Shown here one piece after another: positions 11,935 through 48,835 of a stretch of 64,000 bases of DNA; the stretch's first letter is position 1; every line of letters starts with the position of its first letter. Under the pieces are notes generated by a model. It was not told where the DNA came from and did no database searches. It saw only the letters and a list, made by a program, of their open reading frames with translations. The DNA comes from Notamacropus eugenii (Eukaryota > Chordata > Mammalia > Diprotodontia > Macropodidae): assembly GCF_028372415.1 (NCBI RefSeq), contig NC_092878.1, positions 26,208,903-26,272,902 on the forward strand, read 5' to 3'. A program made the position numbers and the translations under genes.

Positions 11935-12115
11935 GTTAGCTGGGCAAAGATACTGGAGTGGTTTGCCATTTTCTTCTACAGCTCATTTTACAGATGAGGA
12001 AACTGAGGAAAACAAGACCCACGGTCACACAGCTAGTAATTGTCTCAATTTGGATTTGAACTCAGGTCTTCCTGACTCCAGGTCTGACTCTATCCACTGT
12101 GCCCAAGCTGCTCGA
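11935..12115 (-). mobile_element. Marsupial SINE
   Basis: gatactggagtggtttgcca, attttacagatgaggaaact, ggtcacacagctagtaattg, ctctatccactgtgcc. Confidence 0.85.
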
Positions 12116-12334
12116 GATTGGTAGAAAAGATCAGGATGGGGATAACATTGAATGAATGAATAAAAAAACATTTTATTAAGTGCTTCCTCTGTGCTTAATA
12201 GATATTGTATATGTTACTAAATATGTAATATAGATCTATATGTTAAATAGATGGAGTGCACTTTGAAAATAGAGAGGTTGCTGGGCGATGGTGGCAGGAA
12301 GATCTTGAAGAGGCTGTAGGAACCAAAAAGATCA

Positions 12335-12580
12335 TGGACTCTGTGCAATGGAAAACTTGCTGGATTTGGCGTCAAGGGGCCTGGGTTCAAGTTTTGATTC
12401 AACCATTTACTATGAATGTGACCTTGGGCAATTCTTTTATGTTCTTTGGGCATCACTTTCCTCAGACCTCCCCAGGGTTATGCAAATAGCAAAGGGCAAA
12501 GACGTGGTCCCTCCAATTGAAATGAGAAAGTGAGATTAGATGACCCGTCAGATCCCTTTCAGTGCTAAATCTGTAATCTT
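12335..12580 (+). mobile_element. MIR-like SINE with an unusual internal segment
   Basis: MIR head and tail are split by about 50 bp (cagggttatgcaaatagcaa). The same segment recurs in the copy at 14070-14350. An L2 3' scrap precedes it at 12140-12255. Confidence 0.65.
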
Positions 12581-13070
12581 CTTCCATCTAGTCCCTTTCT
12601 GTCTTTGATGTTTCTCCTTCCAAGGGCCCTCCTCTTTTTAGCAGATTCTTCTGCTTTTCAGAAACTTCTAGCTGACTGACAAATCCTCCCAACTCCGGGC
12701 GCGCACACGTACACACATGCACACTCCCTCCCTCCCCATTCCACCTACTCCCTCTGTGCTTTCTGTGGGTGTGGCGGCTCTGGGGTAGCATTTCCTCCAG
12801 ATGGGGTCAGACTGGCCAGCCTTTGGCAGCAGGAAGCATGCCAATGGAGCTGCTTCATTCTCAGACTGGTTTGGTTTTGTCCCTTCCCTCTGGGCTCTGG
12901 AGATCTTTTCTGTCAGTGCCGAAATGGATGGCTGGAGAAAATACTTATAAGAAAGCTTCAAAAACATCTATCAACCACAAAAATGTGGATACTGCTGCAG
13001 AAGCTTCCTCTGCTTTTTCCACCCCATCTAGTGTCAGAGATGATGCATAGGAGGGAAGCAGCTGAAATCA
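12581..13070. other. No gene or repeat recognised
   Basis: Mixed-composition noncoding DNA. Frames of 60-99 codons on both strands overlap one another and match nothing I know. Confidence 0.45.
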
Positions 13071-13071
13071 A

Positions 13072-13200
13072 TTGGTCAGTCAAACAGCCATTTATTAAGT
13101 GTCTACTATGTGCCCAGGCCCTGTGCCAAGTGCTAGGGGTACAGAGAAAAGCAAAATCACAATCCCTGTCATCAGACAGCTCCCATTTTGGAAATGCTGG
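13072..13200 (-). mobile_element. LINE-2 3' fragment
   Basis: catttattaagtgtctacta, gccctgtgccaagtgctagg, tacagagaaaagcaaaatca. Confidence 0.75.
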
Positions 13201-13294
13201 TGCGTTGATTTCCATTTTCATTTCAGATGCTTTCCCATAACCTGCTGTCATTGAGGCTCAAATCAAATTGTTTCAATCCATAGAACCAGAAGGG

Positions 13295-13808
13295 GAAAAA
13301 GCAAGCATTAATTAAGCACCTGCTGCATGCCAGAAACTTTGCTAAATGATTTACAAGTATTCCCTTATTTGCCCTTCACAGCAGCTGGGAGATGGTGATG
13401 TTATTGAGTTATTTCAGTTGTGTCCAATTCTCTGTAACCCTATTTGGGATTTTCTTGGTAGAGATACTGGAGTATTTGTCATTTTCTTTACAGCTCATCT
13501 TACAGATGAGGAAACTGAAGCCAGCAGGGTGAAGTGACTTGCCCAGGGTCACACCGTTAGTGTCTGAGGCCAGATTTGAACTCAGGAAAATGAGCCTTCC
13601 CGACTCCAGGACTGGCACTCTGTGCACTATGGTGTCACCTTGCTGATACGATTGTCATTCTCCATTTATAGTTGAGGAAACTGAGACAGAAAGGTTAAAT
13701 GAATTGCCCATGATCACACAGCTAGTAAGTGTCTAAGGCTGGATTTGAACTCCAGTCTTCCTGATTTAGGGCTCTGGGCTCTATCTACTGAGCCACCTAG
13801 CTGTCTCT
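13295..13808 (-). mobile_element. MIR split by a later marsupial SINE
   Basis: The outer MIR occupies 13295-13396 (taattaagcacctgctgcat) and 13643-13808 (tatagttgaggaaactgaga to gagccacctagctgtctctg). Between them sits a complete complement-oriented SINE (13397-13640). Confidence 0.8.
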
Positions 13809-14069
13809 GGAGCATAGAATTGGATCTGTGAAGATAATCCCTGTTTTTCTTTTCCTCAAGGCTGTTGCAAAAGCCTTCAACAAGGAGAGAGGTGACTTCT
13901 TAGAGGTGATCAATGAGGTGACAGCAGCATATATTTATCTAGGGTTTTATAATTGACAAAGCGCTTCACATACTGATGTGGCACTTAATCCCTGAGGCGC
14001 AAAAGCATGCATAGAAGATGGACCTGGGGTGGACCTTCTACGTGGGGGATCTTACTCTACACACATAAC

Positions 14070-14350
14070 AAAGGAGTCCAGAAGATCTGACTTTGAATCC
14101 TGCCTTGGACACTTACTAGATACATCATTTTCCCAGACTTCTTCAGGGTTATACAAATGGCAAATAGCAAAGTCATTTTGACCCCAGGCAAGTCACTTAA
14201 CTTCTGCCTGTCTCAGTTTCCTCATCTTTAAAACTGGAATAATAAAAGTACCTACTTCCTAGGGTTGTGATATAGATCCAATGAGTTGTATGTAAAGTGC
14301 TTTACAAACCTTAAGTTGCTACATACATGAAAGCTACTGTGATGATTATT
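14070..14350 (+). mobile_element. MIR-like SINE with the same internal segment as 12335
   Basis: Carries 'tcagggttatacaaatggca' between MIR head and core, then tctcagtttcctcatcttta and gtgctttacaaaccttaagt. A minus MIR scrap lies upstream at 13925-13990. Confidence 0.7.
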
Positions 14351-14494
14351 TATTATGGGAATCAACTGTCTTGCCCGGCATTATGACCTTCAGTTTAGGG
14401 ATGAGAAAATTGAGGTCATAGGAATGATTTCCCTTAAGATTTATACGTGTCAATAGCAGAGGCACAATGGTTGCTTTTGTCTTTTGTTGTGTTT

Positions 14495-14900
14495 TACTTT
14501 AAATATATTAATTTTTTTAAGTTTTATTGAGTTTTTACATCACTGTTATTTTCCAAAGACTCCTGTAGTTCCTCCTCTCTTCCCTCCCAGCCTGAATTAT
14601 TAAGCAAAACAAATCATCAACAAATTGCATGTCTGGAAATTTTTTCCTGGTTCCGTATTTATAGAGTATACCTCCTATCTCTGTCAAGAGGTAGAAGGCA
14701 TATTTCACCATCAGTCCTGTAAATACACTCACTGTTCAGTTCCAAAGAGTTTCAAAGTTGCTTCCTTTACATTACTGTAATCATTATGTGAATTGTTCTC
14801 ATTCTGCTTTTTCTTCTGCATCCACTTTAACCTTATCCATCCCATAGTCTAACCATCTATATCAAAGTCCTGAGTTTTTCTGATTCTTCTCTAAAGTCAT
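14495..14900 (-). mobile_element. LINE 3'-end-like sequence
   Basis: The plus strand starts ttttaagttttattgagttt and continues with C/T-rich text and 'catgtctggaaattttttcc'. It resembles a second marsupial LINE 3' family, complement strand. The same type starts at 4515. Family not certain. Confidence 0.4.
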
Positions 14901-15002
14901 AGCTTTTTTCACTGTCAGACCACCACTGCTTAAGACAAAGCAAACTGGAAGGCAGAGAAAGTCTTGACGGAGCCAGGCATTGACAAGCCAAGTCGGGAAA
15001 GT

Positions 15003-15192
15003 GAAAATGGAGCCGCCATTTTCAAAAAGCACTTGTGGAAATTTGAAGATGGTCAGTTGTGAAATTAGCCCAGTTGGACATGACTGAAAAATGGCGGAAC
15101 AGCAATTAAAATTCTATTTTAAGATTTGCAATGTGCTTTACCTTTGTTATCTCATTTGGTCCTTGAAACAGTCCCATTTTTAAGATGGCTGC
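15003..15192. promoter_or_regulatory. Cluster of YY1-like motifs
   Basis: GAAAATGG-AGCCG-CCATTTTC (15003-15023, a small palindrome), AAAATGGCGG (15088-15097) and AAGATGGCTGC (15182-15192) resemble the YY1 core (AAGATGGCGGC). The third lies in a MIR. No promoter is otherwise evident. Confidence 0.3.
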
Positions 15193-15390
15193 TATTATTA
15201 TCCCTGTTTCATTGATGAGGAGACTGAGGTTGAGAGGAATTAACTGGCTTACCCAAGGTCACTCATGCCTGAGACAGAATCTGAACTCAGAGCTTCCCAG
15301 CCTCCAACTCCCACAGTCTATCCACTGTACCCAAAGTCACAGAGGTAGCATTATTGTTGGGATTTGAATTCAGGTCCTCCAATTTCAGTC
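15115..15390 (-). mobile_element. MIR SINE plus a second MIR scrap
   Basis: gtgctttacctttgttatct, gatgaggagactgaggttga, cagtctatccactgtaccc. The extra piece at 15335-15390 reads 'gggatttgaattcaggtcct'. Confidence 0.75.
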
Positions 15391-15599
15391 CTGACTTCCC
15401 CACCAGGGAAGACAAAGTAAGATAAAGTTTTCAAAAAACCATCAGGTGTCCACAGCCAGATTACTGTGTATGATACTGGTCTCTGCCCCTTGAAAAAAAT
15501 GAAACAAGCCAAAATCAGTCTTATGATGGAGCTTAAAGATACTAATAATTGCTTATATTTGTATAGCACTCTACCTAGGTCCCATACTTGTTTGTTAAT

Positions 15600-15890
15600 G
15601 GAACAAGGAGTCAGGAAGGATGCCAGTGGTATGCTGGTAAATGTTTAGCAATTAGTTCTTTGCAGGGAAGAAAAGAAAAGTATACAGGACACACTTTTAA
15701 GTTTAATTTGATTCATTAACATTTTCTCTTTATTATCACTTTCTTAACATTATCACTTTCTTAAGTCTAGACAAGCAACAAGACAGATCAAGCCCTGATT
15801 TGTAGCTGTATCATTTGCCAGTTTTTAAGGTTTAAACACTCATACTGAAACTTTAACAAGCTGTTTGAACTGGATTCAGCACATCCCTAG
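15600..15890. repeat. Unclassified dispersed repeat (second copy of the 7735 type)
   Basis: ctggtaaatgtttagcaatt, gtttaatttgattcattaac, cttaagtctagacaagcaac, actcatactgaaactttaac. It is not a MIR, L2 or L1 end that I recognise. I recall such sequence as common in marsupial DNA. Confidence 0.5.
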
Positions 15891-16134
15891 ATGAGGGCTA
15901 AAATAGGATTCGAGGTTTGGAATTAATAAGATCTGGTTTCAGATTCCATCTCTGACACTTATTAGCTGGACCTCAGGCAACTTCTAGGCTTATCTACTAG
16001 GTCTGAGAAAATGTACAGTCCAAAGCTGAATGGGTTGTGGTTTTACCCAGTGTAACATGTCTTACCTTCTGATGTAATGGCAGCACTCCAGGATAAGCCA
16101 TGTGTAGACAAAGCAAAGAATACTGGGTGTGTTA

Positions 16135-16385
16135 TATTTCCTATTCCCCTATCTGATGGGGAATGACAGGTGAGGGAACTAAGGAACAGAGCAGCTCTGT
16201 GACTTGCCAAGATGACAGATGGAACAATTAGTTCCCAAGGAGGGGGCAGAATTTAATAAAAGATTTCAACCAACATTAAGTACCTGCTGTGTACAAAAGC
16301 ACTGGGCTAGATCCTGGGGCAAAAATGAAGATAATCAAAGGTAATCACTGCATCCCTTTGAACTTACAGCCCTCAAGCCTGAGAT
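16135..16385 (-). mobile_element. MIR scrap then L2 3' fragment
   Basis: 16150-16225 MIR complement, then L2 at 16262-16380 (aacattaagtacctgctgtg, gggctagatcctggggc). Unique DNA follows to 16770. Confidence 0.6.
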
Positions 16386-16789
16386 CTAACTGCCTTTTGA
16401 AGGTGTGGACCTATTCAGTTCTCCTGGAGTTAATTGTTGATGTCAGAGGGTTTTTTATTTTTGTATCATGTCAGTCTAGTGAAGTCTGAAGACCGCCTCT
16501 CAGAATAATGGTTTTTAGATGCATAAAATAAACAAGATTATGAAGAAACCAAGAATACTGAAGAATAGTTATTAAAATAATGTTTTCAAAGTACTCAGGT
16601 TAAGAGACTGGTTGAAATGAATGAATTAAGAGAGTGATCTTTCTCAAAAACCATTAGTAGGACACGCTGAGCAGACTTGGGGAGCTAGCTACTCTCTGAT
16701 TTTTTTTAAAGGTATTTAAAAGTCCCAAGATAGGACTTCTCTTGACCCAGATTAAATAGAAAGATGCACATATATCCATCATCATCATG

Positions 16790-17225
16790 GTTGAATAGAA
16801 AGAGCACTAGACTTGGCACCAGGAGAGATCTGGGTTCAAATCTGACCTCTTCGACAGTTACTATTTTGGGACCACAGGCAAGTCACTTCATCTCTGTGAT
16901 CTTCAGCTTTTTCTCTGTAGAACCTTTAAAAAAAGTTGTCTTAAGAATCAAGGGAGCTAAGTTATTTGTTGTTCAGTCATTTTCAGTCATGTCTGACACT
17001 TAATGTCCCCATTTGGGATTTTCTTGGCAAAAAAAAAAAATGGGTGGTTTGCTCTTTCCTTCTTCAGCTCATTTGACAGATGAGGAAATTGAGGCAAACA
17101 AGGTTAAGAGACTTGCCCGGGGTCACACAGCTAGTAAGTATCTGGGGCCAGATTTGAACTCATTAAGCTGATTTTTCCTGACTCCAGGTCCAGTCCTCTA
17201 ACCACTGCACCTCCTAGCTGAGTTA
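16790..17225. mobile_element. MIR-like SINE (plus) followed by full marsupial SINE (minus)
   Basis: 16790-16960: gagcactagacttggcacca, acaggcaagtcacttcatct. 16965-17225: tatttgttgttcagtcattt, ccccatttgggattttcttg, gatgaggaaattgaggcaaa, acctcctagctga. Confidence 0.8.
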
Positions 17226-17229
17226 TAAA

Positions 17230-17725
17230 TGCCAGCTGTCATTGTTATTTAAAAAAAAAAATCATTCTACTTTATTTATTTAGAAAAACCATTTCATTTC
17301 AGGAAAATCATTCTTCTCAGTTTGTCCAATGAAGTTCAGATAGAAACAGTCCATGTAGCTCAGAGATTGAGTTGTTGGAAATGGCAACATATATTAAAAA
17401 TTTTTTTTGAGTTTTTATGGATCAATATTATGACTTGAACAATTGCAGGTAATAGTTCAGTCTGTCAAAAGAGTCTGCCTCCAATATAGTTTATTGGTAG
17501 AGTTTTCCAGAATATTTTGTGTTTTGTATTTGTGGGAGTTTAGGGATTTGTTGCCTGTCAGTTCATTGAAAAATGATGAGCTTCTGATATATGATTTTAG
17601 CCACTAGGTCAAATCTTGCTAGGGATTCAGTAAGTGTTAAATTTTTATTTAATGTGTTGCACAGTTTCTTCTGTTTCTTTGTTGTTGTTATTGTTTTATT
17701 ATTATCCCACAATAGAAAGCCAGTC
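17230..17725. other. AT-rich noncoding DNA, no gene
   Basis: Poly(A)/(T) runs at 17250 and 17395. It might be an old LINE fragment but I cannot assign it. Confidence 0.4.
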
Positions 17726-17729
17726 TGGG

Positions 17730-18110
17730 GGCACTGCTAGGTGGTGTAGTGTTTAGAGCACAAGCCCTGGAGTGAGGAGGACTTGAGTTGAAATCTGGCC
17801 TCAGGTACTAGCTGTGTGACCCTAGACAAGTCACAGAAGGAGGGAAGGAAGGAAGGAAGGAAGGAAGGAAGGAAGGAAGGAAGGAAGGAAGGAAGGAAGG
17901 AAGGAAGGAAGGAAGGAAAGAAGGAAGGCTGGAGATTCAGGTTCAAGTCCTATTTCTGACTCATGCTGTCTGTGTGACCCTGGACCAGTCACTTAACAAG
18001 TCACTTAATTGGCTCTTTAACACTATAGTTGGACACACTGTACCTTGACCTCAGCATAGTGATGTCATTTTGATCCTCTTTGAGGATGAAGGACCACAAG
18101 CAACCACCAC
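17730..18110 (+). mobile_element. MAR1-type SINE with internal GGAA expansion
   Basis: Head gctaggtggtgtagtgttta; the tail ends in 'gatcctctttgaggatgaag'. At 17835-17928 the body is interrupted by about 90 bp of (GGAA)n, after which a second SINE-like segment (gattcaggttcaagtcctat) begins. This is either one expanded copy or two fused copies. Confidence 0.7.
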
Positions 18111-18289
18111 TCTTAGTTGCAGAGGTGGTGACAGCATGTGCTAGTAGAGGGAGTTTCCTTATCCAGAAGTTCTCTACTAAATCACAGGTCCAATCTCTAT
18201 TGATGTTATTTTTCTACCCCTAAAAGAGTCAGATAAAGTCACTAAGCCAAGCCCTAAATGTCAGAATTGATCGGGAAATGAAAATCATC

Positions 18290-18705
18290 AAGGTGTGAGA
18301 GAAAGAACAATGAACTTTGCAGTCCCGATCCTGCCATGAATCAAGTTAACTGTGGGCAGTCACCGAAACATTCTAAGCCTCATTTTTCTCACCTGTAAAA
18401 TGACGGGGTAATATTAGGTGATATCTCAAGGTCCCTTGCAGCTCTAAGTCCTATAGGTCCTATGGATTTCCTTCCTTTCAATTCTCTAAAAATCATTAAG
18501 TGCCTACTAGGTGATAGGTACTTGTGCTCTTTGCTGGAGACAAAGAGACAAAATCAAAATTATTCCTGTCCTCAAGAGGCTTACCTTCTACCGGAGGTAA
18601 AGAGATTGTAACTTTTTTTCCTTTGTCTTCTCAACACCTAGCAGAATGCCTCACTCCTTGTGCCTGGTGCATAGTAGGTCCTTGATAACATTTGTTGATT
18701 AAAAT
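18290..18705. mobile_element. MIR and two opposed L2 ends
   Basis: MIR plus at 18290-18465. L2 minus at 18480-18600 (cattaagtgcctactaggtg) and L2 plus 3' end at 18605-18705 (gcctggtgcatagtaggtcc), head to head, followed by a G11 run. Confidence 0.65.
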
Positions 18706-18869
18706 GTAAGTAATTGGGGGGGGGGGTAAGCAAAGTATTTACTATTTAAAAAATTCAAAAAAGTCTTTTGTGGAAGGTGGTACTTGAGCTAAACCTTATG
18801 CCAGAGGCATGGAGAAGAGAAGCAGTGTATTTTAAGCAGGAGAATGCCCTTTACCATGACTGCCTTACT

Positions 18870-19609
18870 GTCAGTAATGTGTTGTTAATGGGGGTTGTGG
18901 GTATAACATTTTAAAAATACTTTAAGAGTATAATGGCCCTTCTCTATATAATTTATAATATGATATAATAGCCCACTCTGTCCTCCTGCTTGCATGTAAG
19001 ATAGCTTTGAAACTTTCCTGACATCAGGGCAATATGCTAGGTGCCATGGATAAGTTTCTTCCATCCTCTCCTGAGAAGTCTGGTGCTCAGGGGTCCTTTA
19101 TTAAATGTGGAGGAATGTGGTCAACATATTTGTGGTCTGCTATCCCCTGGGTGCTTGATAGAGGCTGGAGTTCCATGTAGAACATGGCCTGTCCTTGGAA
19201 TGGGGATGGGTAGCTAGAATTCTAGACCCATGAGGAAAAGGGCACATCTTTCTCTCTGATTTTTTTGTTTGTTTCTGTGTATTTCATGATTTCTGAAGAG
19301 AATTGGGAGGCTTTCCCCAGGATTAACTTCCTGAAGGAAGTTGGCTAAAAGGAGCTTTGGAAGATGAAGGGAAGCATTGGCCAGATGGGACGTAGAAAGC
19401 TATTTCTGGAGTGGAGCTTATTTTGAGGGGAGGGTAATAGGAAAACAGAGAAGGGAGGGGACAAGGGGGCTAGAAGGATATTGACTTAGGTGTACATGTG
19501 CATAATCACAGACCTTACCATTACCTCCCATGCCCCATACCCCGCCCCAACGAACACTTCTGAGCAACATCCCAGCCTGACTACACGTTTCTTCTTTTCT
19601 GGTATTCAG
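18870..19609. other. Repeat-poor DNA before PAK6 coding exon 1
   Basis: About 700 bp with no SINE recognised, ending in the acceptor tract of exon 1. No coding frame found. Confidence 0.5.
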
Positions 19610-19614
19610 ACGTA

Positions 19615-44190
<24,576 letters not shown>

Positions 44191-45690
44191 GCCTCCCAGG
44201 CCTTGCTGACCTGGGGACACTGGACAGAGGAAGCACCAGTAGCCTTCCAGGCAGGCTAGGAACAGTGCCTGCATCATCTCAGTATTTTCTCCAAAGACTG
44301 AATGTGAAATGATCCCCCAGCCCACCCAGGTTCCATTGCTCTTTGGTCCAATGTGCCAAGTAGGATTTCTCCCCTTGGTTCCCCTCTCTTTTTCCCAAGA
44401 GAGACACTAGTTGTCTTTGGGATTACTGAGACAACTCTTGGCAGGATAACATTTGGGGAATTCTCTAGTTTTGTACAGAACTGTTTCTAAGGAACCCCAA
44501 AGACTAGAATAGTCTTACACAAGGCCCACCAGGCTCCAAGGTGAGAACTGATTCTTCCTAACTTATCTTGATGTGAGGACTTAAGAGCATTATGCCAAAA
44601 CCATGTGCTGTAGTCCACCAAACATAAATCATGTGTCTCTGGGAGGAGCTTGTTTGGGGAAAGGTTTTATAGCCAGAAGATCTATTTCCCTCCTTTATTC
44701 CCAAGTACTTGGGGATAGAGGATGAGAAAGGATATAAATATCCTACCTAAATCTTTTCTGACTCTGCATACATTCTCTTCTACAATCTGGGTGCTGCTCT
44801 GGCTCTAGACCAGAAACAGAATCAACCTTCAGCTGAAAACAAGGCATTTTCAGTGAGAAATTTTTGTCTCAGGAGAGAATGTCCCTTGGGACAAAAGGAT
44901 GACTCCCTTTAAGAGTTAGAGGAAACATTCAGGGAGCTTTGGGTTCTGGTTAGATCCCAAAGCCAGGATCAATAAAACCAGCTCCATCCTCATTCCCAAA
45001 TAATTTAGTTATAATTTAGGGACTTCTTCCTTTCTGCCTCCCATCCTCATAAGTCCAGACTAGGTCCCTGGCACATCTGTATTTAAACCTAGTGGAGGCT
45101 AGGTGACTCAACTCTTGGGGTCTTTTCAGAAGTTTGTCCTAATATTTCAGGAAGACACTCAGATTTCAGAAGGCCAGAGCCAGGAGTGGGCAGAAAGCAG
45201 TGGTCAGGTAACTGGAACTTAGTTTTACCTGTGAATTTTGCAAATAGAACCCCTTCCCTCAGCACATCCCAGGTAACCAAACCATCATGGTTCAAAACCT
45301 TAAAGGTCTCATTTCAGCACTTCATGAAGACCATCCCAGGGATGAGATTCTCAGAACGATTTACTTTCATCTGTTTCCTTAGGCTCTTCAACTCAATCTA
45401 ACAAATACTAATGCAGCACTTCCTTTGCCTAGGCCACAGTGCTAGGCTAGGAGCTCCGATCATCAGGGCTGTTGAAAGCAGGGATCTCCAAGAAACAGTT
45501 TTGTTGGATCCCTTCCCCACCCAGGAGGGATTTTCTGATTCCAGTGTTTCCCAATAACCTGCTTTTGAGCAAGATGGCAAAGTCCCTTTTTTTTAAAGTT
45601 CAGAATTGGAAACGGATCACCCTTCCTAGAGAACTTTTGTGAATTGTTTGCACTTGTTTCCTGTTTTAAATTAAAATGGGTGTTCTTAAG
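44191..45690 (+). other. PAK6: Probable PAK6 3' UTR with candidate poly(A) signals
   Basis: About 1.5 kb after the stop with no SINE or LINE copy I can recognise, unlike the introns. AATAAA occurs at 44971-44976 and ATTAAA at 45670-45675, the latter followed within 30 bases by a GT-rich stretch. Either could end the transcript. The repeat-free extent supports the more distal one, but that is inference. Confidence 0.6.
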
Positions 45691-46159
45691 TTCAAAGCTT
45701 GTGTTCTTCCCATTTTCCTGGAGAGTCAAACTGACTGCCCAGGAGCGATCAGAAGCAAACATACGGTGTCTCCTTTTCACATTCACTGGTTTCCCTTGAG
45801 TTGGGTTGGCCTCAGAAGAGCTTTGTCATCTAATGTGAATCTGAAATTTAACAGAGGGAGGACAGTGTGAATGGCCTGTCTCAGGACCCCCAGGGAGGAC
45901 AGAAGTATCTAGAGTGCAGTCCCCTAAGTGGGTGAGTCCTGGGTCAGGAAAGCCAATATAGGAAGCTGAATTTGCCATGCTATTTTGCACACAGCTCCTT
46001 TGGTCAGTGGCTATCCTGTGGCCCTTGTCAACATTCTGTGCAGGCTAGCCCTACAGCTGGAAGAGGAACCATGGGAAAGCATAATTGTTTCTCTTTCTGT
46101 TGTGTTCTGAAGCTGTTTCCATCAAATTAGGTTATTTTAAGAGAAAGGTTTAGACATCG

Positions 46160-47215
46160 GGACATAATGAAAGAGGCTAGGCCTGGACTCTGACTTCAGA
46201 TCCTTCCTCTAATTCTGTATTAGCTAGGTGGCTGGGTGGGTAGAGTGCTGGACCTGAAGTCAAGAAGACCTGAGTTCGAATCCAGCTTCAGACACTAACT
46301 GTGGGGCCCTGGATAAGTCACTTAACCTCTATCTGCTTGTTTCCTCATCTATAAAATGAGGGTGGTAATAGTATCTACCTCACAGGATTGTTGTCAGAAT
46401 CAAATGAGATATTTGAAAAGGGCTTAGCATAATGCCTGGCACATATTAAATGGTATATAAATGTTTATCATTATAATCATTATTGCTAGTGAGGTCACTC
46501 TGCAGCTAGGTAGCCCAGTGAATAGAGCACTGGGCTTGGAGTCAGGAAGACCCAAGTTCAAATTAGCCTCAGATACTTACTAGCTGTGGGACCTTGGGCA
46601 AGTCACTTAACCTCTGTCTCCCTCAGATTCCTATCTGTAAAAGAGAGATGGCAATAGATCTATCTCCTAGAGTTGTTGTAAGAATCAAATGAGAATACAG
46701 TTGTAAAGCACTTCATAGTATGTCCGAGTGGCCATGGACAAGTTACATAACCTTTCTAACTATTAGTCATTTCTTTAAGTTCATCTGCCAAGTTTATAGG
46801 CTTATAGATTTAGAACTGAAAGAGACTTTTCAGGCCATCAAATCCAGTTCCCTCAATTTTACTGATTAGGAAACTGAGGCCCTGAAAGATTAATTGACTT
46901 GCCCAGGGTCATACTGTGCCTTAAGCACAGGTCTTAAATCCAGGTCTCCCTAACTTGAGTTTTAGATGAGGTAACCTTGAATACTGGGTGAAGGATGTTC
47001 GACCTTGGGATATTGACAAGGGCAAAAAAAGTAAAGTCAGTGGACTCAGAGAAACATAACAGGTCAGTTATACAGGACCAGATTCAGTTCTTTTTCTGAG
47101 TCTGCCACTGAATTAACAAGTTATTTCACTTTTTAGAAATATCTAGAGATAGTCCTCATCTGTACAATAAGTTGGACTCAATTATTATTAATCTTTTTAA
47201 AGTCCCTTCTAGCAA
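46160..47215. mobile_element. SINE cluster between the PAK6 and ANKRD63 3' ends
   Basis: MIR-like copies: plus 46215-46490 (complete with cctggcacatattaaatggt end), plus 46500-46735, minus 46790-46970, plus 47055-47215. This is the only dense repeat block between the two genes. Confidence 0.8.
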
Positions 47216-48664
47216 TAAAATCATCATGTGTTGCCTTTCCCTACTGAGATGTCACAGACATCAAACAGGTACCCAGGGATCAGAGAATCACGTAAACTCT
47301 CCCTTTCCCTCTTCCCCCCTGCCCCCACCCCAACATTAGCCCTGAGATGCTTCCACAGGAGCTCATGGTGAATTAACACCAGAGGAGTGTTGATAAGAGG
47401 GCTTCTTTGTTTCTCCAAAAGTAACAAGGAAATTCCTTTGCAACAGCTGAGCCAAAGAGAATGAAACAGCCCAATCTCCTCACTTGAATAATACCGGATT
47501 TATTAACTATTATTCTGAGTTAATCTTTCTACAAAACAGCCTCTTCTTCCAAAAGAGTATGAATGAGTCACTTAACCCCACAGACAGATCAATACCTAGA
47601 ACCACTTTGGAACACCAAGCTCCAGAGAGTTAGATTAGTTTACAATGAAAACAGTGTAGTTTGGAAAGCAAAACAGTTTGGGGGAAGTTGCCTCCCTACA
47701 GTAGGCCAGGTAGTTTGGGAATGATGCCCTAAAGAAGAAAGAGTCAGGTCTAGCTCCAGTCTGGAAACCTTTGGCCTGCAGAGAAGAGAGATTCTGGATG
47801 CCAAATTGTGGTGACCTTGACAAGTTCCAAGCAGGGCTGTGCTGTAGCACAAAGCTGTAGGAAAAGCAAGCCAGCCATACATGTTGCACAAGGAAGACTC
47901 ACAAGTCTGCCACATACAGTTATGTACACACAGGAAAGATCTGCTGTGGTTTTTGAGAAATATCAATTTCATCAAGCAATCTCTTGGCAGCTCTGAGAAC
48001 AGCAGGCACCCTTGCTTACCCAGTCAACCAAAGCCAAGGTGACATTTGACCCAAAAGCTACATGTCCGCTACACTGGGAAAGATTGGATCAGCTCCTGGG
48101 ACAGTGTGCTTGCCCAAGCTTAGCTGTGTTTTAAAGATGAGACAAAAAAAATTGCATCCTTGCAATTAAACAAATTAAACAGCCAAAAAAGGAGCAGTTT
48201 AGCAAGCAAGTAGCAGAAGGAAATAGTTTGCAATTGAACTGTGTGGTTCTCCCACCCCAGAGACCATTCTGAGAAAGAACCAGGGTCTGAAAAGCTGGCA
48301 AAATTTGGGGGGGAAGGAGGGAAGAGGAGCTGGAAACCCCAACTTCAGTGGAGGAAATTGAGTGGGAAGCTACATTCTCCAACTTGAACCACTCCTGAAA
48401 TTGAAACTAATGTCTTAGAAGTTACAGAGGAGGGCACTTTTTGAAGAAGGGAAGAAAAATCAGGAAGCAGAGACTGTCTCACACACAATGTTCATGATAT
48501 CCTGTTAAAGGTTCTTTGCTCTCAAGGCCCCCCAAATAGATTAGTTAGAGGGACTTCTTTTCACAACAACAAAATGTCTTCAAGTAGACTAGAAAGGGAA
48601 TAGAAAAAAAAAAGGATTCATCGACATTAAGACATCCAGGGGGTGAGGGATGAAAAAACCATTC

Positions 48665-48835
48665 ATGGAGTGGATCAATACCTTAGTTCAAATCCTTGCC
48701 CTGTCATATACCAGCTATGTAACCTTGAGCACATAGCTTTATTTCTTTGAATCTGTTTCCTCAGCTGTAAGATGAAGATTGGACCAAATGACTCTAAGGT
48801 CCCTTCCAGCTCTGCCTCTGCGGTCTATGATCAAT
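48665..48835 (+). mobile_element. MIR SINE
   Basis: cataccagctatgtaacctt, tgtttcctcagctgtaagat, aggtcccttccagctctgcc. Inside the presumed ANKRD63 3' UTR, antisense to it. Confidence 0.75.

Noticed and set aside
1-19609. BUB1B or other upstream gene exons
   Set aside because: BUB1B flanks PAK6 in human, but no frame in this stretch resembles it.
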